Positions 1-8,301 of a stretch of DNA of 64,000 bases are shown one piece after another. The notes beneath the pieces are model-generated. The model was not told where the DNA came from, ran no database searches, and worked only from the letters and a program-made list of their open reading frames with translations. This stretch comes from Bacillus timonensis. Its GTDB lineage: Bacteria; Bacillota; Bacilli; Bacillales; Bacillaceae_L. The translations under genes and the position numbers were made by a program. Numbering within the stretch: the first letter of the stretch is position 1; each line of letters begins with the position of its first letter. The DNA lies in the NCBI RefSeq assembly GCF_000285535.1, contig NZ_HE610985.1:534691-598690 (forward strand). Reading direction: 5' to 3'.

Positions 1-909
1 GTATTTATTTTGCTTTCTCTTCTTTTTTTCTTTTTCCTTACTAAGCCTTATTCTACATATTTTAAAGAGATTTCAAACGGAATTCATTATCTCGCCCGTG
101 GAGACTTTAACCATCAGGTACATATTGGCTCAAATGATGAGTTTGGGGAGATTGCAAGAGATATCAATTTGGCAAGTGAAAAATTACAGGAAGCGATTCA
201 ACGAGGAGATTTTTCCGAAACCAGTAAGGATCAATTAGTTGTCAATTTAGCTCATGATCTGCGCACTCCACTTACCTCAATTTTAGGTTATTTGGATTTG
301 CTCCTTAAGGATGATAAGTTGACACAAGAACAAATTAGACACTTTTTAACAATTGCCTTTACAAAATCTCAACGATTAGAGAGATTAATTGAGGAATTAT
401 TTGAAATAACAAGAATGAATTATGGAATGCTGCCATTGAATAAAAAGAAAATAAATTTGACGGATCTCCTTCATCAACTAACGGAAGAATTATTTCCCGT
501 TTTTGAAAAGAATCAAATGATTGCTCGGATGAATTGTGCGCCCCATCTACTCATTTTAGGGGATGGAGATTTACTAGCACGTGTATTTGAAAATCTATTA
601 ACGAACGCCATTCGATATGGATGTGATGGTCAGTATGTTGATATTCATGGTTTTATTGATGAACATGCAGTGGTCGTTCAAGTTTTAAATTATGGAAGTA
701 CTATCCCTTCAGAAGAGTTGCCACATATCTTTGATATGTTCTACACAGGAGATAAAGCACGAACTCATCGTGAAGATAGCACAGGTCTCGGTTTGTTTAT
801 TGCAAAAAATATTGTGGAACAGCATGATGGAATGATTACAGCTAACAGCAGCTTGATTCAGACCTGTTTTGAAGTCCGATTACCATTGGAGAATGAGACA
901 AACGACTAA
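1..909 (+). CDS. VanS-like sensor histidine kinase, 5' end outside window
   Basis: This is the C-terminal part of a membrane sensor kinase that would phosphorylate a partner response regulator lying upstream, outside the window. The frame is open from base 1, so the TTG at 10 is probably not the true start. Numbering from that TTG, the order is the end of a membrane segment (residues 1-10), a HAMP-like linker (about 15-65), a HisKA H-box with the phospho-acceptor in AHDLRTPLTS (His82), an N-box (NLLTNAIRYG) and a G-box (STGLGLFIAKNI). The core resembles VanS-type kinases. A VanY-like carboxypeptidase begins 97 bases downstream on the same strand, which supports a cell-wall sensing role. The specific signal is unknown, and glycopeptide resistance should not be assumed because no vanHAX genes are visible. 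Confidence 0.85.
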   Translation, partial: VFILLSLLFFFFLTKPYSTYFKEISNGIHYLARGDFNHQVHIGSNDEFGEIARDINLASEKLQEAIQRGDFSETSKDQLVVNLAHDLRTPLTSILGYLDLLLKDDKLTQEQIRHFLTIAFTKSQRLERLIEELFEITRMNYGMLPLNKKKINLTDLLHQLTEELFPVFEKNQMIARMNCAPHLLILGDGDLLARVFENLLTNAIRYGCDGQYVDIHGFIDEHAVVVQVLNYGSTIPSEELPHIFDMFYTGDKARTHREDSTGLGLFIAKNIVEQHDGMITANSSLIQTCFEVRLPLENETND

Positions 910-1005
910 TATATATTTAAGAAAAATTTAAGATTTACCCCACTCTTTTTTTAAGCAGTTTTGTCTATTCTTATTAATAGAGAAGAATAGGGAGGAAATT
1001 GAAAA

Positions 1006-1899
1006 ATGAAGAAGTGGGGATTTTTATTTTTAATACTACTGTGCTTAAGTTTAACTATTATATTTTATGAACCGTTGAATGAACCTAAGATTGAAATAGA
1101 GAAAGAAGGACAACAAGCAATTGTTCCAGTAGAAGGAAATAGGACTTCTGAAAGCATTCAAAGTATAGAGATTACAGAGGAACAAATCTTCGAAGGAAAT
1201 TTGCTATTGGTGAATAGTGATAATCCTGTTCAGAAAGAAAGTATTAAATCAGATGTTATTAATCTTTCCACCCAGAATGAATTAATCGATGGATTTGGTT
1301 TAATAGATAGCGGAGTTGATTTATCAGAGGAAATAGCTCGCAATTTTTCAAGGATGGTTGAATTGGCCGAAAAAGATGGTGTCAGTAATTTTGTGATAAC
1401 AAGTGGATTTCGAGATTTTGCTGAACAAAGTGTTCTTTATCAAGAAATGGGTTCTGATTATGCTCTTCCAGCTGGTTATAGCGAACATAACTTGGGTTTG
1501 TCACTTGACATAGGATCCACTCAAACTAAGATGGCTGAAGCACCTGAAGGAAAATGGATTGAAGAAAATGCTTGGAAATACGGTTTCGTTTTACGTTATC
1601 CAAAAGATAAAGTCGAAATAACAGGAATTCAATATGAGCCATGGCATATCCGCTATGTTGGTTTACCACATAGTGCGATTATGAAGGAAAAAAATTTTGT
1701 GTTAGAGGAATATTTAGCATACCTTAAAGAGGTAAAGCATATTTCAGCTACTATTGATGGTGAAAAATACAAGATTTCATATTATTCTCTTTCCGAGAAT
1801 AGGACAATTAACATCCCAAATGATCAATTTGTTGAGATTTCTGGTAACAATATGGATGGAGTTATTGTGACCGTTCAAGATATGTATAGTATGGAATAA
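1006..1899 (+). CDS. VanY-like D-alanyl-D-alanine carboxypeptidase (peptidase M15B)
   Basis: This is a predicted zinc D,D-carboxypeptidase that trims the terminal D-Ala of peptidoglycan stem peptides outside the membrane. Residues 1-21 form an N-terminal signal anchor. The M15B catalytic core follows: SGFRDFAEQ, then SEHNLGLSLDIG supplying the first zinc His and Asp, and EPWHIRYVG supplying the second His, at about residues 130-225. A C-terminal extension of about 60 residues is not recognised. The ATG at 1006 is preceded by GGGAGG with good spacing. It follows the sensor kinase on the same strand, an arrangement seen in VanRS-VanY sets, and may be controlled by it. Other M15B members are L,D-carboxypeptidases, so the exact peptide bond is inferred. 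Confidence 0.85.
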   Translation: MKKWGFLFLILLCLSLTIIFYEPLNEPKIEIEKEGQQAIVPVEGNRTSESIQSIEITEEQIFEGNLLLVNSDNPVQKESIKSDVINLSTQNELIDGFGLIDSGVDLSEEIARNFSRMVELAEKDGVSNFVITSGFRDFAEQSVLYQEMGSDYALPAGYSEHNLGLSLDIGSTQTKMAEAPEGKWIEENAWKYGFVLRYPKDKVEITGIQYEPWHIRYVGLPHSAIMKEKNFVLEEYLAYLKEVKHISATIDGEKYKISYYSLSENRTINIPNDQFVEISGNNMDGVIVTVQDMYSME

Positions 1900-2047
1900 G
1901 GAATATTGAAATGAAACCGAACACAAATTTCACAGCCCAGAAAAGTCATCACAGAACCTATCTAAATGTGCTTCATCAAAATAAAGTTCCTAGTCTTTTT
2001 CCTTTATGCTAAAATTTAGATAATTCTAACGCTAAAGGGTGGATGGT

Positions 2048-2827
2048 ATGAAATTTGAAAATCAAGTGGCACTTATTACCGGGGGGACTTCTGGAATCGG
2101 ATTAGCTGTAGCAGAACGATTGCTACATGAGGGGGGAAAGGTTGTCATAGTAGGCCGTAATAGAGAAAGGGGTAACTCCGCACTGGAGAAACTGAAACGG
2201 ATTAGTCCCCATGTTCTTTTTCTTTCAGTTGACGTAAGCAAAGGAATAGAAGTAGAACAGATGGTAAAGGAAACAGTCAACACATTTGGTAGAATCGACT
2301 TTGCATTTAATAATGCTGGAAATGCGGAAGGTACGCCTGCATTGACACATGAATTCAGTGAAGAAGACTTCGATCATATGATGGGGTCTACAATTAAAGG
2401 AGTTTGGTTGTGTATGAAGTATGAGCTGCAAGCTATGATTGAAAATGGTGTTGGCTCAATCGTTAATACATCATCCCTGGATGCCTTAATTTGTTCGGCA
2501 TACACGACAGCATATGCAGCTGGCAAAAGTGGAATTCTGGCATTAACTCGCGGAGTCGCCCAAGAATATGGAAATAAGGGAATCCGAGTTAATACCATTA
2601 CACCTGGTGCAATCAGGACTCCGATGATTGAACGAAAATTTGAAAACTTGAACGAAGAGCAATCAGTATTGCTAGAAGAAAAGTACAACAGCCTGAATGC
2701 CCTAGGAAGAATGGGGACTTCTTCCGAAGCGGCAGATGTGGTAACCTGGTTATTTTCCAAAGAATCTTCCTTTGTAACAGGTCAAAATATCATTGTTGAT
2801 GGTGGAGTTTCCATCGTGACAAAATAA
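2048..2827 (+). CDS. Short-chain dehydrogenase/reductase (SDR) oxidoreductase
   Basis: This is a classical SDR of about 259 residues with an NAD(P)-binding Rossmann fold. The glycine motif TGGTSGIG lies near the N-terminus, NNAG follows in the middle, the catalytic Ser is in NTSS, and the active-site YxxxK is YAAGK. The C-terminus has the typical DGGVS ending. An upstream in-frame GTG at 2039 exists, but AAAGGGTGG lies correctly spaced before the ATG at 2048, so that start is preferred. The substrate cannot be told from sequence. It stands alone between vanY and the decayed region, with no terminator recognised on either side. Confidence 0.88.
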   Translation: MKFENQVALITGGTSGIGLAVAERLLHEGGKVVIVGRNRERGNSALEKLKRISPHVLFLSVDVSKGIEVEQMVKETVNTFGRIDFAFNNAGNAEGTPALTHEFSEEDFDHMMGSTIKGVWLCMKYELQAMIENGVGSIVNTSSLDALICSAYTTAYAAGKSGILALTRGVAQEYGNKGIRVNTITPGAIRTPMIERKFENLNEEQSVLLEEKYNSLNALGRMGTSSEAADVVTWLFSKESSFVTGQNIIVDGGVSIVTK

Positions 2828-2999
2828 AGCTGTTGGGACATAGAGCCTAGGATAGTCAATATGTAAAGTAAATAAAAAACTAATCCGCTTCTCTTAAAGT
2901 TACTTCCAAATGAGAAAAGGTAGATATAAAATCAATATAGATATAGAAGCAGTGGATTTCACATCAGAAGAAATTACACTGCTTTTAACCATATATTAA

Positions 3000-3054
3000 A
3001 CTAAAGACTATACTTATGTTTTGTTAGATTTATTTAGTTCACATAATATCTATT
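3000..3054 (+). repeat. 55-bp direct repeat, copy 1
   Basis: This stretch is identical, except for C at 3040 versus T at 17811, to positions 17771-17825 in the same orientation. The two copies lie about 14.8 kb apart and bracket the accessory block. The sequences outside the 55 bases differ. Confidence 0.9.
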
Positions 3055-3059
3055 AGATT

Positions 3060-3873
3060 TTGATAAGGCTCGACTTATCGTTATCTTCCTATAAAATCCA
3101 ATTCAAAATTAATCCAGAAAATGAAGAAAATAAAGACTGTTTTTGTGTTGGAGAGCTATTCGAATTCAGTATAGCTACAGATAGCTCCCACTTAGTGCCA
3201 GTTGAACCAACTATCAAAGATCAGTTATTATCTGTTTGGTTTATTAAATCAACAAGGAGATATTATTTTAATTCCTCAAAGAATATTTCATTAGATCAAT
3301 TATCTATTTTTAGATTGAAAAGTATAAGGATGGAGTACAATGCCCCAGAAATAATTGATACCGAAATTATTGAATCTGAACCAAAGAATAACTACTCAGT
3401 TTACAAGGCTATTTTTAAATCCATAGCAAGACATAAAAGACAAAACTTGAATATAGTACAAAAAAAACATTAAAAGTAGCTAAAAAAACTTAACCACTTG
3501 GGATGAACCAATTGTTGAGGTTTATTTATTTTGGAGAGCATACATAGAAAATCACAAAAAACTTTACACTGTTGATAATTGTGAATATCGAAGTAAATTT
3601 CATAAATATTATTCGTCTAGGTTTTATGAGATAATGGACGAATTAAATCTGTTCTTACTAAGTAAAATTAATATTTCATCTGAACAAAGAGAATACATGC
3701 TACACAAGTGTTATGGGCTTCTGGTCTTAAATGTCTATAATCATATTTTAAAAAGAGCAGGAAGTAATAATAAATATTCATTCTATGAAATTTGTATTAA
3801 TCCATTCATACTTGCTGAAATAGATATTAAAGAAGATAAACAATTAATTACCATATACTATAATATTCATTAG
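3060..3873 (+). pseudogene. Broken hypothetical gene (two homopolymer frameshifts)
   Basis: Two open segments, 3060-3473 and 3484-3873, can be joined into one reading of about 270 residues by adding one A to the run at 3460-3467 and one A to the run at 3482-3488. The bridging peptide reads through smoothly and the second segment is open well upstream of its first ATG. This makes a single gene more likely than two small ones. The TTG at 3060 has no clear ribosome binding site and abuts copy 1 of the 55-bp repeat. I do not recognise the family. The protein is hydrophilic with no signal peptide, membrane segment or catalytic motif that I can identify. It may be real decay or two undercalled homopolymers. 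Confidence 0.5.
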
Positions 3874-3885
3874 ACAAAAAATGAA

Positions 3886-4150
3886 TTATTTGTTTTTTCC
3901 TTGTAGTAGCATTATTGTGTTCTTAATATCTTTATGACCTAAAGTCTCCTTTAGAGATACAAGATCACTATGTTCACCCTCAGTCAAGACGGCATAAGTT
4001 TGCCTTAGGGTTGAACTTGTAATAGGATTATTTCTAGCCTTAACAAAGTCAATGTTAGTCTTATTAATTTTTTCAGTCAAATAGTTACCAAGATATTTGT
4101 AATGATATGATTTACCCGCTGCAGTTGTAAAAAAAGGGCGTTTGTCCGTT
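3886..4150 (-). pseudogene. Tyrosine recombinase (integrase) C-terminal remnant
   Basis: On the minus strand an open frame without a clear start encodes a degraded C-terminal catalytic domain of a phage-type integrase. The reading includes RPFFTTAAGK, then STLRQTYA, where family members usually have HxLRHT, and LGHKDIKNT, corresponding to the conserved LGH-x-x-x-x-T box. The nucleophilic Tyr expected shortly after this is missing (MLLQ instead) and the N-terminal domain is absent. It is therefore a non-functional remnant of an integrative element. Its upstream end is not sharply defined, and the 4150 boundary is approximate. Confidence 0.6.
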
Positions 4151-4297
4151 GAGTTTAAAGTAATATCAAAACTTCTAAGAGAAATACTAAAAAATAATAA
4201 TGCCTTTAATGAAAAAGAATATAAAAATCTAATTTATAGGGAAAAAGAAATTAAAGCGGCTTACAATGAGGATCGAAATAAGGTTATAAGTAGATAA
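4140..4297 (+). pseudogene. Open fragment, about 52 residues, function unknown
   Basis: An open plus-strand stretch encodes a hydrophilic, lysine- and asparagine-rich peptide ending in KVISR, with no start codon and ribosome binding site. It overlaps the edge of the integrase remnant on the other strand and is most simply a leftover of mobile DNA. No family is recognised. Confidence 0.25.
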
Positions 4298-4891
4298 TTA
4301 CATTATTAATAACAGGGTTACAAGTCTAGATATAGGATATAGATTATGAGTTTGTGACGGAGATGGATTTGTTCTTTTCCTTTATTATTTACAAATTTAT
4401 GTGTATTTAACAGCAAATAGAAGGAGGCAAAAGCAGATTTTGCACAAAAATTTTTATCTGTTTTTGCACAAACTTTTCTTGTCCTAATATCGGACTTATA
4501 AAATTGGCAAAAAGCTTAATAGATCTACATCATTTATATATTATGGGTAAGATTATGTCTTTTTTCAAGACACAACTTACCCTTTTAAACATATTAGACT
4601 CAAATCGGACATGAAAAAGACAAGTAGCGCTAAGTTTATGAGAACATTTACTCAAACCAACGCAATCACTGGGAAATATAAAAACTCGAAACGGAGGGTA
4701 TTTACTTTGTGGTCCATATACGTTCAATCTTCATTAACAAGGAGTTTATCCACATTACTTTCAGAACATTTTAGCATTTTCTCTGAAAATGATATGTCGG
4801 AGCACGAAACCTTTTACTTCACTTCAAAACATCTTGACAATATACCCGAAGGTAGTTTGGTGAGAAACACTACCTTCGAGCATTTTATCGG
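4298..4891. other. Gene-poor stretch with a weak 94-residue ORF
   Basis: There is no convincing gene here. An ORF at 4611-4895 (94 residues) lacks a ribosome binding site and resembles nothing I recognise, although its stop overlaps the ATG at 4892. Two copies of TTTTGCACAAA lie near 4438 and 4465. The stretch is AT-rich. Confidence 0.35.
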
Positions 4892-5640
4892 ATGAAAGCA
4901 CTAATTCGTATTTTAAACGGTATATTATTATTAGAAAGTGATTTAAAGCTTTCATTTAGTCATGATGAAATTTATTATGTAAAGGAACATGATGTTTGGG
5001 TGTCAAAAAATATTATCCAGACAGATCATGATCTTGAGTATGAAGAGCTTCAGTCTCCTTTCCAGGAAGATATAGAACTTCCCAAATTCAAAGAGCATCT
5101 TGATAAAACTAAAATGCGCAAAAACTACATAGTAGACTTTTTAAATTATGCTTATCAAGATGAATTGGTGCATGAGGTTCTAATTTTATTTATCCTTACA
5201 AAAATTGATACATTATTAATACTAATTAATACAAGCAAGATCATAGAAAATATAGAGCATGATTTAGGTCTCGATATTACACCAAAAGAAAGGAAAAAAG
5301 GTTAGAAGCTATACGTCCGGATTTGGGCGAAACATTCATGGAGGCGTACAATTTTTTTAAAGTTGGAGATTTCTTTCATTTCAGTAACACCCGAGCAGGT
5401 TCTAGGCTTTTTGCAAGACATGGTGCAACCAAGGAGAAATATGAAGGTAAACCTCCTGTATCTTTTGGTGATATTGAGTGGAATATACGACTCTAAATTT
5501 ATGAATGGATTAATTATAAACTACAGCAAGAAAAAGGGTATCGTCATCCACCAATTAAAAAGTCTAACCATTATGAATCGATGAGAGATGAGGATTACGA
5601 TATTTTAAGGGAGCGCTTAGAACAAGAAAATTCGCATTAA
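4892..5640 (+). pseudogene. Broken hypothetical gene (frameshift plus in-frame stop)
   Basis: An open frame at 4892-5305 (137 residues) ends just after a run of six A at 5294-5299. Adding one A there continues into a good coding frame reading KRLEAIRPDLGETFMEAYNF and onward to an in-frame TAA at 5494-5496. Beyond that stop the same frame stays open, and protein-like, to the TAA at 5638. Two independent lesions suggest true decay. The complete product would be about 248 residues, hydrophilic and without membrane segments. I do not recognise the family. Short ORFs in other frames here, such as 5363-5584, are shadows of this reading. Confidence 0.5.
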
Positions 5641-6190
5641 TGGAAAAAGATTTCTTGGCTATTTTATTTACCTTATACATATTTTATTTCTTAGATTGAA
5701 AGAATTGTACTTAAACTACCATGAAAAATAACTTATCTGTCCTCGAAAAAAGACAATACCAAATAGAACCCGTCTCATGTGTTTAAAAAAATTGAGAGAG
5801 CTGCAAATATGTATATGGATTGGTTGACTGGATCAAGGTCAGTATCAGTATTGACACAAACTAACTATTTTCATTCTCTGTGGTGAAGCGCCGATTTTTG
5901 CGCTTCATGGATCGCTATGGGGTGCGTTGATCCAAGAAGGATTAATGCACCTTTTTTTTGAAAGTATTAAAATCAAGGGGAGAATAGTTGAACAAGGATT
6001 TATATTAGTTTTGTAGAATTGTAAAGTGTAGTACAGATTGAGCTTCACGAGGTATTCGAATAGACAAATAAGCTGAACATCGGCTTAACAATAATTCAAT
6101 TGTAGTGTTCTAATCATTCATAAGCTAGGGTTGCTATCTTAGAAGTAAGAACAAACTTGACAGTACCAAACAAAGACAAGGAGTGAAGTT
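5641..6190. other. Intergenic region with a structured RNA candidate
   Basis: No coding sequence is seen over these 550 bases. The only clear structure is the two-hairpin segment at 5884-5959, described separately. The ribosome binding site AAGGAG for the next gene lies just before 6191. Confidence 0.6.
5884..5959 (+). terminator. Two-hairpin segment ending in an intrinsic terminator; possible attenuator
   Basis: The first hairpin pairs TGAAGCGC (5884-5891) with GCGCTTCA (5900-5907). The second pairs 5921-5933 with 5939-5951 (with G-T pairs) and is followed by eight T, an intrinsic terminator. An alternative pairing of TGGATC (5908-5913) with GATCCA (5929-5934) would break the terminator stem, as in an attenuator. 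A TTGACA lies at 5851 but no good -10 follows at the right distance. No known riboswitch class is recognised. Confidence 0.6.
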
Positions 6191-6859
6191 ATGAAATTTC
6201 TGCTTACATCTGGAGGCATCAATAACAAAAGCATACACGGCGCGCTGGTTGACATGCTGGGCAAGCCGATTGCTGACTCCAACGCCCTGTGCATCCCTAC
6301 TGCGATGTATGGACACCCTTGGGTTGGCCCTGGCGTCAAAGCCTGGCAGTTCATCAGTGGGAAAGAAGAGACTCCCATGGTCGACCTCGGTTGGAAATCC
6401 GTTGGCGTGTTGGAGCTCACAGCGCTTCCAAGCATCGACGAAGACCGCTGGATACCTCTGGTACAGGAGGCCGATGTACTGCTGGTGTCAGGCGGAGACG
6501 CCCTTTACCTGTGCCACTGGATGCGTCAATCCGGGCTGGCAGACCTTTTACCGTCACTGAACTCAGTCTATGTGGGAATTAGTGCTGGGAGCATGGTGTT
6601 GGCACCTAACATAGGGGAATACTTCGTTGGCTGGACTCCACCAGGCGGTGGTGATGAAACACTGAGACTGGTTAATTTTTCAATCTTTCCGCACTTGGAT
6701 CACGAGATGCTGCCGGGAAACACCATGGCTACCGCAGAGAGATGGGCAGCCGGGATGCAGGGACCTGCGTATGCGATTGACGATCAAACCGCAATCAAAG
6801 TAATCGAAGGAGCGGTAGAAGTTTTATCCGAAGGGCATTGGAAACTGTTTACACCTTGA
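6191..6859 (+). CDS. Peptidase S51 family protein (dipeptidase E-like)
   Basis: This 222-residue protein has a class I glutamine-amidotransferase-like fold of the S51 type, whose characterised members cleave Asp-X dipeptides (PepE) or cyanophycin peptides. The nucleophile elbow is GISAGS with Ser131, and a candidate catalytic His is in FPHLDHE (His168). VLLVSGGDALYL just before is the usual substrate-pocket strand. The ATG is preceded by AAGGAG. The coding sequence is clearly richer in G and C than its neighbours, with many GGC, CTG and GCC codons, which suggests recent acquisition. It is alone, with no operon partner, and an upstream terminator separates it from the decayed region. Its actual substrate is unknown. 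Confidence 0.82.
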   Translation: MKFLLTSGGINNKSIHGALVDMLGKPIADSNALCIPTAMYGHPWVGPGVKAWQFISGKEETPMVDLGWKSVGVLELTALPSIDEDRWIPLVQEADVLLVSGGDALYLCHWMRQSGLADLLPSLNSVYVGISAGSMVLAPNIGEYFVGWTPPGGGDETLRLVNFSIFPHLDHEMLPGNTMATAERWAAGMQGPAYAIDDQTAIKVIEGAVEVLSEGHWKLFTP

Positions 6860-7108
6860 TCATACTATACGCTTTTAATTTCGTAGGTTTACTTAATAAA
6901 TATCCTTGTGCATACTGTACTCCCAATTTGTAAGCTTTTTCTAGATCCGATTTTCTTTCTATACCTTTTTAAGTCTATTTAGGAAATGTACGCTTTTTAT
7001 TTTCCTGAAATATGGATATTGCCACTGAATATGTATTTAATTTTTTATGAAAAATGATTGACAATGTATTTGCCATGGCTTATATTATAAAATAATTAAA
7101 AATATTTA
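6860..7108. other. Intergenic region before the SAM riboswitch
   Basis: No gene is seen. The sequence TTGACA (about 7059) followed 17 bases later by TATATT or TATAAT-like DNA near 7082 is a plausible promoter for the riboswitch transcript. Confidence 0.4.
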
Positions 7109-7206
7109 CTTATCTAGAGAGGTGGAGGGACTGGCCCGAAGATACCTCGGCAGCAGACTTTTATAGTACTGTGCCAATTCCAGCAAGCGTATGCTTGAAA
7201 GATAAG
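7109..7206 (+). ncRNA. SAM-I (S-box) riboswitch aptamer, apparently orphan
   Basis: The segment carries the conserved S-box core: AGAGAGGTGGAGGGACTGG at the 5' side, then CCTCGGCAGC, GTGCCAATTCCAGCAA and a closing GAAAGATAAG. Helix P1 forms between CTTATCT (7109-7115) and AGATAAG (7200-7206). In the family, S-adenosylmethionine binding promotes premature termination of methionine and cysteine metabolism transcripts. A terminator follows at 7231-7263, but no sulfur gene lies directly downstream. A second terminator comes at 7319-7367 before the next ORF at 7435. The organosulfur-type cluster starts only at 8302. Confidence 0.9.
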
Positions 7207-7230
7207 GAGAGTAAAAAGAACGAATCATTT

Positions 7231-7263
7231 AACCTCTTCTTATTTTTTGAAGAGGTTTTTTAT
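7231..7263 (+). terminator. Expression-platform terminator of the SAM riboswitch
   Basis: AACCTCTTC (7231-7239) pairs with GAAGAGGTT (7249-7257), followed by a run of T. It lies 24 bases after the aptamer, as expected for the SAM-bound OFF state. Confidence 0.85.
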
Positions 7264-7318
7264 ATTCTGTACTCATTTAAAATGGAAAATTACATATTTA
7301 GATTTGCTGATTGGTCAA

Positions 7319-7367
7319 CCAAAAGCACTGTTAGAATTTTTACTTTTTCAGTGCTTTTGGTTTTTTT
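7319..7367 (+). terminator. Second intrinsic terminator downstream of the riboswitch
   Basis: CCAAAAGCACTG (7319-7330) pairs perfectly with CAGTGCTTTTGG (7349-7360), followed by seven T. Read-through of the first terminator would end here, giving a short RNA of about 260 bases with no obvious gene. Confidence 0.85.
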
Positions 7368-7434
7368 GTGTAAAAATGACGCTTAATGGTATTTTTTAAT
7401 AAAAAGTGAGAAAAAACAAAGGAGGATATTCATC

Positions 7435-7764
7435 ATGAAAAATGCATTAGACGCGAATAAGATTCGTATAAAAACAAGAGAAATTCATTCATTTGAGCAA
7501 AATGAATATCTTAATTTACCTGATTTACAATTTTATAAATGGTGTAGTAGCCAATATGGAGTAAATAGAGGTGTTTTTAATACGATAGATAACTGGTTTT
7601 TTGGAAATGGAATTATCAACATACAACACCGCCGTATCTATCTTTTGGCTTTTCTAGATTACAGTGTAGAAGAAGGAATGAAGGAGGAACATGGTAAATT
7701 TATCCGATTTGGAAATGGAGGGCTAACAAGAGAGCTTCAGAAATTTTTTGTGCCGAAAAAGTGA
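7435..7764 (+). CDS. Hypothetical protein, 109 residues
   Basis: A small soluble protein is preceded by an excellent AAAGGAGG ribosome binding site, so it is probably translated. It is rich in aromatic residues and Asn and has no signal peptide, membrane segment or motif I recognise. It lies between the orphan SAM riboswitch terminators and a weak terminator at 7837-7886, as a single-gene unit. No function is proposed. Confidence 0.55.
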   Translation: MKNALDANKIRIKTREIHSFEQNEYLNLPDLQFYKWCSSQYGVNRGVFNTIDNWFFGNGIINIQHRRIYLLAFLDYSVEEGMKEEHGKFIRFGNGGLTRELQKFFVPKK

Positions 7765-7836
7765 AAATAGGAACATATCATCTACCTATTAACATCAATC
7801 TTTTTAGACATTTATATATCTGCCGATTAGACAACT

Positions 7837-7886
7837 AAAGGCATCTTTCTTTTCAATCTATATTTGGAAAGAGAGGTGTCTTTTTA
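7837..7886 (+). terminator. Intrinsic terminator (imperfect stem)
   Basis: AAAGGCATCTTTCTTTTC (7837-7854) pairs, with G-T pairs, with GGAAAGAGAGGTGTCTTT (7866-7883), followed by T-rich sequence. It would end the transcript of the 109-residue ORF. Confidence 0.65.
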
Positions 7887-8060
7887 TATGAAGAAAGAGA
7901 TTCTTTAAAGTATAAAGATAAGCTTCAGTGTGGACTCTTACAAGGATTCGTCTCACTTCAAAACATATTATTCATATGTGATTATAAGTATTTATTTGAA
8001 TTGTACTAAAAGTTTAAAGAGGAAGTAATCTCATATGTAAGAATGGGAGGTTATGTATTG

Positions 8061-8165
8061 ATGATAACAATCCCTGGCTCCTATGAAGAATTCATAGACA
8101 ATGTGATGCTTATACGTCGTGAACGTGCTCTATCTAGAATTAGCAGAGTGATCTGGACACTTTAA
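8061..8165 (+). CDS. Small ORF, 34 residues, possible leader peptide
   Basis: An ATG at 8061 preceded by GGGAGG (8045-8050) opens a 34-codon frame ending in SRVIWTL. The peptide is basic in its second half (RRERALSRISR) and has no membrane segment. It lies upstream of the organosulfur-type operon and 30 bases before a second tiny ORF. It could be a leader peptide or a small regulatory peptide. No homolog is recognised. Confidence 0.35.
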   Translation: MITIPGSYEEFIDNVMLIRRERALSRISRVIWTL

Positions 8166-8195
8166 ACAATAAACTTTTTTGGAGGAGGTGATAGA

Positions 8196-8252
8196 TTGAG
8201 CCTCATCGAGATGCACGTTATAGAGAAGCAATTGCTTTCTTTAATGCGTTAA
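8196..8252 (+). CDS. Small ORF, 18 residues, with a very strong RBS
   Basis: The sequence GGAGGAGGTGAT (8181-8192) is a nearly perfect Shine-Dalgarno and sits just before a TTG at 8196. This opens an 18-codon frame ending at 8252. The strength of the site is out of proportion for a chance ORF. The monooxygenase operon begins 49 bases after its stop, so a leader-peptide role is conceivable. Confidence 0.35.
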   Translation: MSLIEMHVIEKQLLSLMR

Positions 8253-8301
8253 GCATTCATCATTGTATTAGTTTACATTAACACATAAGGAGGAATGAGA
8301 A

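Noticed and set aside
2374-2760. Long antisense ORF opposite the SDR gene
   Set aside because: It is a frame shadow of a well-supported gene and has no ribosome binding site or family resemblance.
4611-4895. 94-residue ORF on the plus strand
   Set aside because: It has no ribosome binding site, no recognisable family, and lies in decayed DNA. Only its end overlaps the next start, so it was noted but not called as a gene.
6139-6582. Several overlapping ORFs on both strands in the S51 gene
   Set aside because: They are a result of its higher GC content, and only the frame with catalytic motifs and ribosome binding site is supported.
8268-8279. TTAGTTTACAT just before the first monooxygenase gene
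   Set aside because: Eleven bases match the end of the 55-bp repeat, but in AT-rich DNA this can be chance and the match does not extend.
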